From: an uncultured Clostridia bacterium
GTDB lineage: Bacteria; Bacillota; Clostridia; UBA1381
Assembly (NCBI GenBank): GCA_944392335.1
Contig: CALXWJ010000093.1
Span: 1 to 45,294 of the forward strand
Reading direction: 5' to 3'
DNA length: 45,294 nucleotides
Numbering within the stretch: the first letter of the stretch is position 1; each line of letters opens with the position of its first letter. The notes under the pieces were generated by a model, which saw only the letters and a program-made list of their open reading frames with translations, was not told the origin of the DNA and made no database searches. Positions 43,485 to 45,294 of this stretch are shown here, piece by piece. Made by a program: the position numbers and the translations under genes.

Positions 43485-43676
43485 ATGAAGAATGTATTGA
43501 TCATTTCATCCGGCCTGCACAAAGGAGGCAATTCGGATACATTGGCGCAAGCTTTTGCAGATGGTGTAAAAGCGCCGATCACAGCATAGCATATATCTCC
43601 CTTTCAGGAAACATTCAATTTCCCGGAAACACCTTGCCCGCCGGAAAACACAAAAATACGTCATCCATGATGTTAT
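43485..43676 (+). pseudogene. Decayed flavodoxin/NADPH-dependent FMN reductase gene
   Basis: From ATG 43485 the frame reads MKNVLIISSGLHKGGNSDTL and AFADGVK, the opening of the flavodoxin-like FMN reductase family, then stops at 43589 (34 residues; members have about 180). A second frame continues with ISLSG, and a third gives ARRKTQKYVIHDV, matching the CLACQKT...CVIHDD stretch of the family. At least two frameshifts and loss of the C-terminal half make it a pseudogene. Confidence 0.75.
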
Positions 43677-43933
43677 GCGCCTTCCATTGCCAACATGCAT
43701 CATTCGGAAAAAACATTTACATACTCATCTCTAAAAATGTAAAATAATTTTCTGACTGTGTAAAACCGTTTGATTTTATTTCTTTCAAGAATATCGGTTT
43801 TATTATCATAATTATCTTTATTCTATTTGGATCAAAGTTCCAACTTGATAATTTCAAACGGTTTTAAGTCAAATGTGATTTATGTTTCGCTTTGCTATAT
43901 AATTACCCGCATAAAATAAAGAAAATTTATATG

Positions 43934-43962
43934 TTGAATATATATCTATTTTGTGCTATAAT
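43934..43962 (+). promoter_or_regulatory. Extended -10 promoter of the SLH gene
   Basis: TTGAAT (43934-43939), 17 bp, then TGCTATAAT (TATAAT 43957-43962) with the extended TG. Transcription would begin about 10 bases before the chosen ATG at 43979, giving a very short leader. Confidence 0.7.
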
Positions 43963-43978
43963 AAAAACGGTGATAAAT

Positions 43979-44875
43979 ATGAAAAAACGATTATTTCTAT
44001 CTTTATTGATATCAGTCTTTCTGGTCAGTTCTTCTTTTGTTTGCGTATACGGCAAGCCATCTTATGACGAGATATGCGAAATAGTAAAACCATACATTTA
44101 CACCTGCGATTCTCTTGACGGTAACTATATTATTGCTGAAGAAATAAGGTACGCCTTTGCAAATGTTGATTCCGCATATTCGGTATATATTGTATTCGAT
44201 CAGAATGGCAATGTGGTGATCCCTCTGGGAGAGAAAACGTGGGAAGAGCTTGGCTGGGAAGGCTATGTGCGTCCTTCTACATTTCGTGATGTATCTGCAG
44301 AATATGGGCAAAATCCTCATTGGGCGAGCGCCGATATCCTGACGCTTGCAGCTTACGGCGTTATAAACGGTTACCCGGGCGGTTATTTTTATCCGGATCA
44401 AGGAATCACACGCGCAGAATTTTTAAAATTGATTTCTAAGATCGTACAGGACAAATATGTGATTCCTGACGAATTATCAACAAATTTTCAGGATGTTGAT
44501 GATACCGATTGGTATGCCGGTTATATAGACTGGGCATACAACCACAAGATTATTACCGGATATCCTGATGGGATGTTTTATCCAAACAAGGAGATTACAA
44601 GGGAAGAAATGGCATGCATTGCTTATCGGGCAATCGATGCGTTAGATTTGTCTTTCCCAAGAGCGGAAAAAATTGATGCCGTCAACTTTGCGGACAGCTC
44701 CGAAACTGCCAAATGGGCTCAAGCTGCTGTTTCCGATTTGTCCGAGTATCAATTCTTAAAAGGTAATGATGATCATTGTTTTTTGCCGCAAAAAAAGGCT
44801 TCACGCGCGGAAGCCGTAACCTTGACAGCCCGGATGTATTATGATATGTTTGAGCCTGATGACAGATGGCTTTAA
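43979..44875 (+). CDS. Secreted protein with three SLH domains (298 aa)
   Basis: Seen: signal peptide (1-26, ...FVCVYG), a short ~75-residue N-terminal region of unknown fold, then three SLH domains covering about 100-290 (WASADILTLAAYGVINGYPG, WYAGYIDWAYNHKIITGYPDG, WAQAAVSDLSEYQFLKG, each followed by a TRAEF/TREEM/SRAEA segment). Known: triple SLH domains attach proteins to pyruvylated wall polymer. Small N-terminal cargo, role unknown. Start: the open frame goes back to 43892, but the signal peptide and the promoter position both support ATG 43979. Confidence 0.85.
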   Translation: MKKRLFLSLLISVFLVSSSFVCVYGKPSYDEICEIVKPYIYTCDSLDGNYIIAEEIRYAFANVDSAYSVYIVFDQNGNVVIPLGEKTWEELGWEGYVRPSTFRDVSAEYGQNPHWASADILTLAAYGVINGYPGGYFYPDQGITRAEFLKLISKIVQDKYVIPDELSTNFQDVDDTDWYAGYIDWAYNHKIITGYPDGMFYPNKEITREEMACIAYRAIDALDLSFPRAEKIDAVNFADSSETAKWAQAAVSDLSEYQFLKGNDDHCFLPQKKASRAEAVTLTARMYYDMFEPDDRWL

Positions 44876-45147
44876 ACAGATCAGTCAATAACATAGACAA
44901 ATCCTTATTATGCCAAAATAAATTTAATAAATAATACAGCATTTGCTTTTAATTTATTCAATAATCAATACCAAAGAATATTCCATATAATTTCAGTAAA
45001 GGCTTGTCTTGTCATTTAACGAGAGGACAAGAGCAAAGCACAGCTATCGCTGTAATCAGAGGGAGATCGTACTCTAATACCGATTGCAAATATGCAGCTC
45101 ATGACTGCAAATGCAGGGGATATCTTATCCGCAGTTATATTACGGTA

Positions 45148-45294
45148 ATAGGGTAGACGGAGGGCGGTAGCCCTCCACCTCCCGTTGCACCGTACGTACG
45201 GGTCTCGTATACGGCGCTACACAACTGTAGATGTTACTGCATCAACTGAGATAGTATGCGAGGGGGTCAATCAAGCCGGGTCGCCTCCTCTTTC
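45148..45294 (-). mobile_element. 3' end of a group II intron (domains V and VI), cut by the window edge
   Basis: On the minus strand a domain V hairpin lies at 45187-45217: lower stem GCGCCGTA/TACGGTGC, a 2-nt CG bulge, upper stem TACG/CGTA, and a CGC in place of the AGC catalytic triad. A domain VI hairpin (GGAGGGC/GCCCTCC, 45159-45176) follows, and the intron ends near CTACCCTAT at 45148. The C-terminus of an intron-encoded reverse transcriptase would be expected just upstream on this strand, but only about 75 bases of that region are in the window, so no protein frame can be named with confidence. 44876-45147 holds no gene, only a small CTTGTC/GACAAG hairpin (45008-45031). Confidence 0.8.

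Overview
The window looks like chromosomal DNA of a low-GC, Gram-positive anaerobe of the class Clostridia. Reasons: AGGAGG-type ribosome binding sites, TTGACA/TATAAT promoters, S-layer-homology (SLH) surface proteins, copper-amine-oxidase-type stalk domains, KtrAB potassium uptake and a clostridial style of two-component systems. A gut plant-glycan specialist (Monoglobus-like or another Oscillospirales/Lachnospirales member) would fit, but that is inference and no marker gene settles it.

Left part (1-23,000): an initiator tRNA gene, then a seven-gene minus-strand operon (about 19,950 down to 445) that reads as a surface glycan-degradation locus. In transcription order it encodes an SLH-anchored multidomain binding protein, a second SLH protein of unknown function, a secreted SGNH-fold/stalk-domain protein with damaged catalytic blocks, a secreted beta-helix protein (GH141-like), a GH29-like alpha-L-fucosidase without signal peptide, a 1331-aa secreted SGNH esterase carrying three copies of a lectin-like module, and a 1403-aa secreted beta-helix protein carrying two more. 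A divergent AraC-family regulator (20,268) faces the operon promoter, and a convergent GH36-like glycosidase (21,253-22,908) lies just beyond. The same ~210-residue module ending in a DNIKI-type strand recurs in the scaffold, esterase and long beta-helix protein. There is no transporter in the window. Fucosylated, galactosylated and acylated plant polysaccharide (pectin side chains, for example) is the most natural substrate guess.

Middle part (23,000-36,700): a P-type Ca2+-ATPase; a block of small, more GC-rich transferases (trans-aconitate methyltransferase, three GNAT acetyltransferases and one frameshifted GNAT relic) that looks acquired; KtrA/KtrB K+ uptake with a divergent KdpD/KdpE-like two-component pair; a Na+/phosphate cotransporter with a Pho-box-like promoter; and a CNNM/HlyC-type membrane protein with CBS domains. 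The theme is ion homeostasis.

Right part (36,700-45,294): a zinc-type dehydrogenase, then a minus-strand cluster made of an eight-helix membrane protein, a response regulator, a histidine kinase and three small two-helix membrane proteins. A shared direct-repeat operator sits in front of two transcription units of this cluster. Beyond it are a stalk-domain/cyclophilin-like lipoprotein, a decayed flavodoxin-like pseudogene, an SLH protein, and the 3' end of a group II intron (domains V and VI) running off the right edge.
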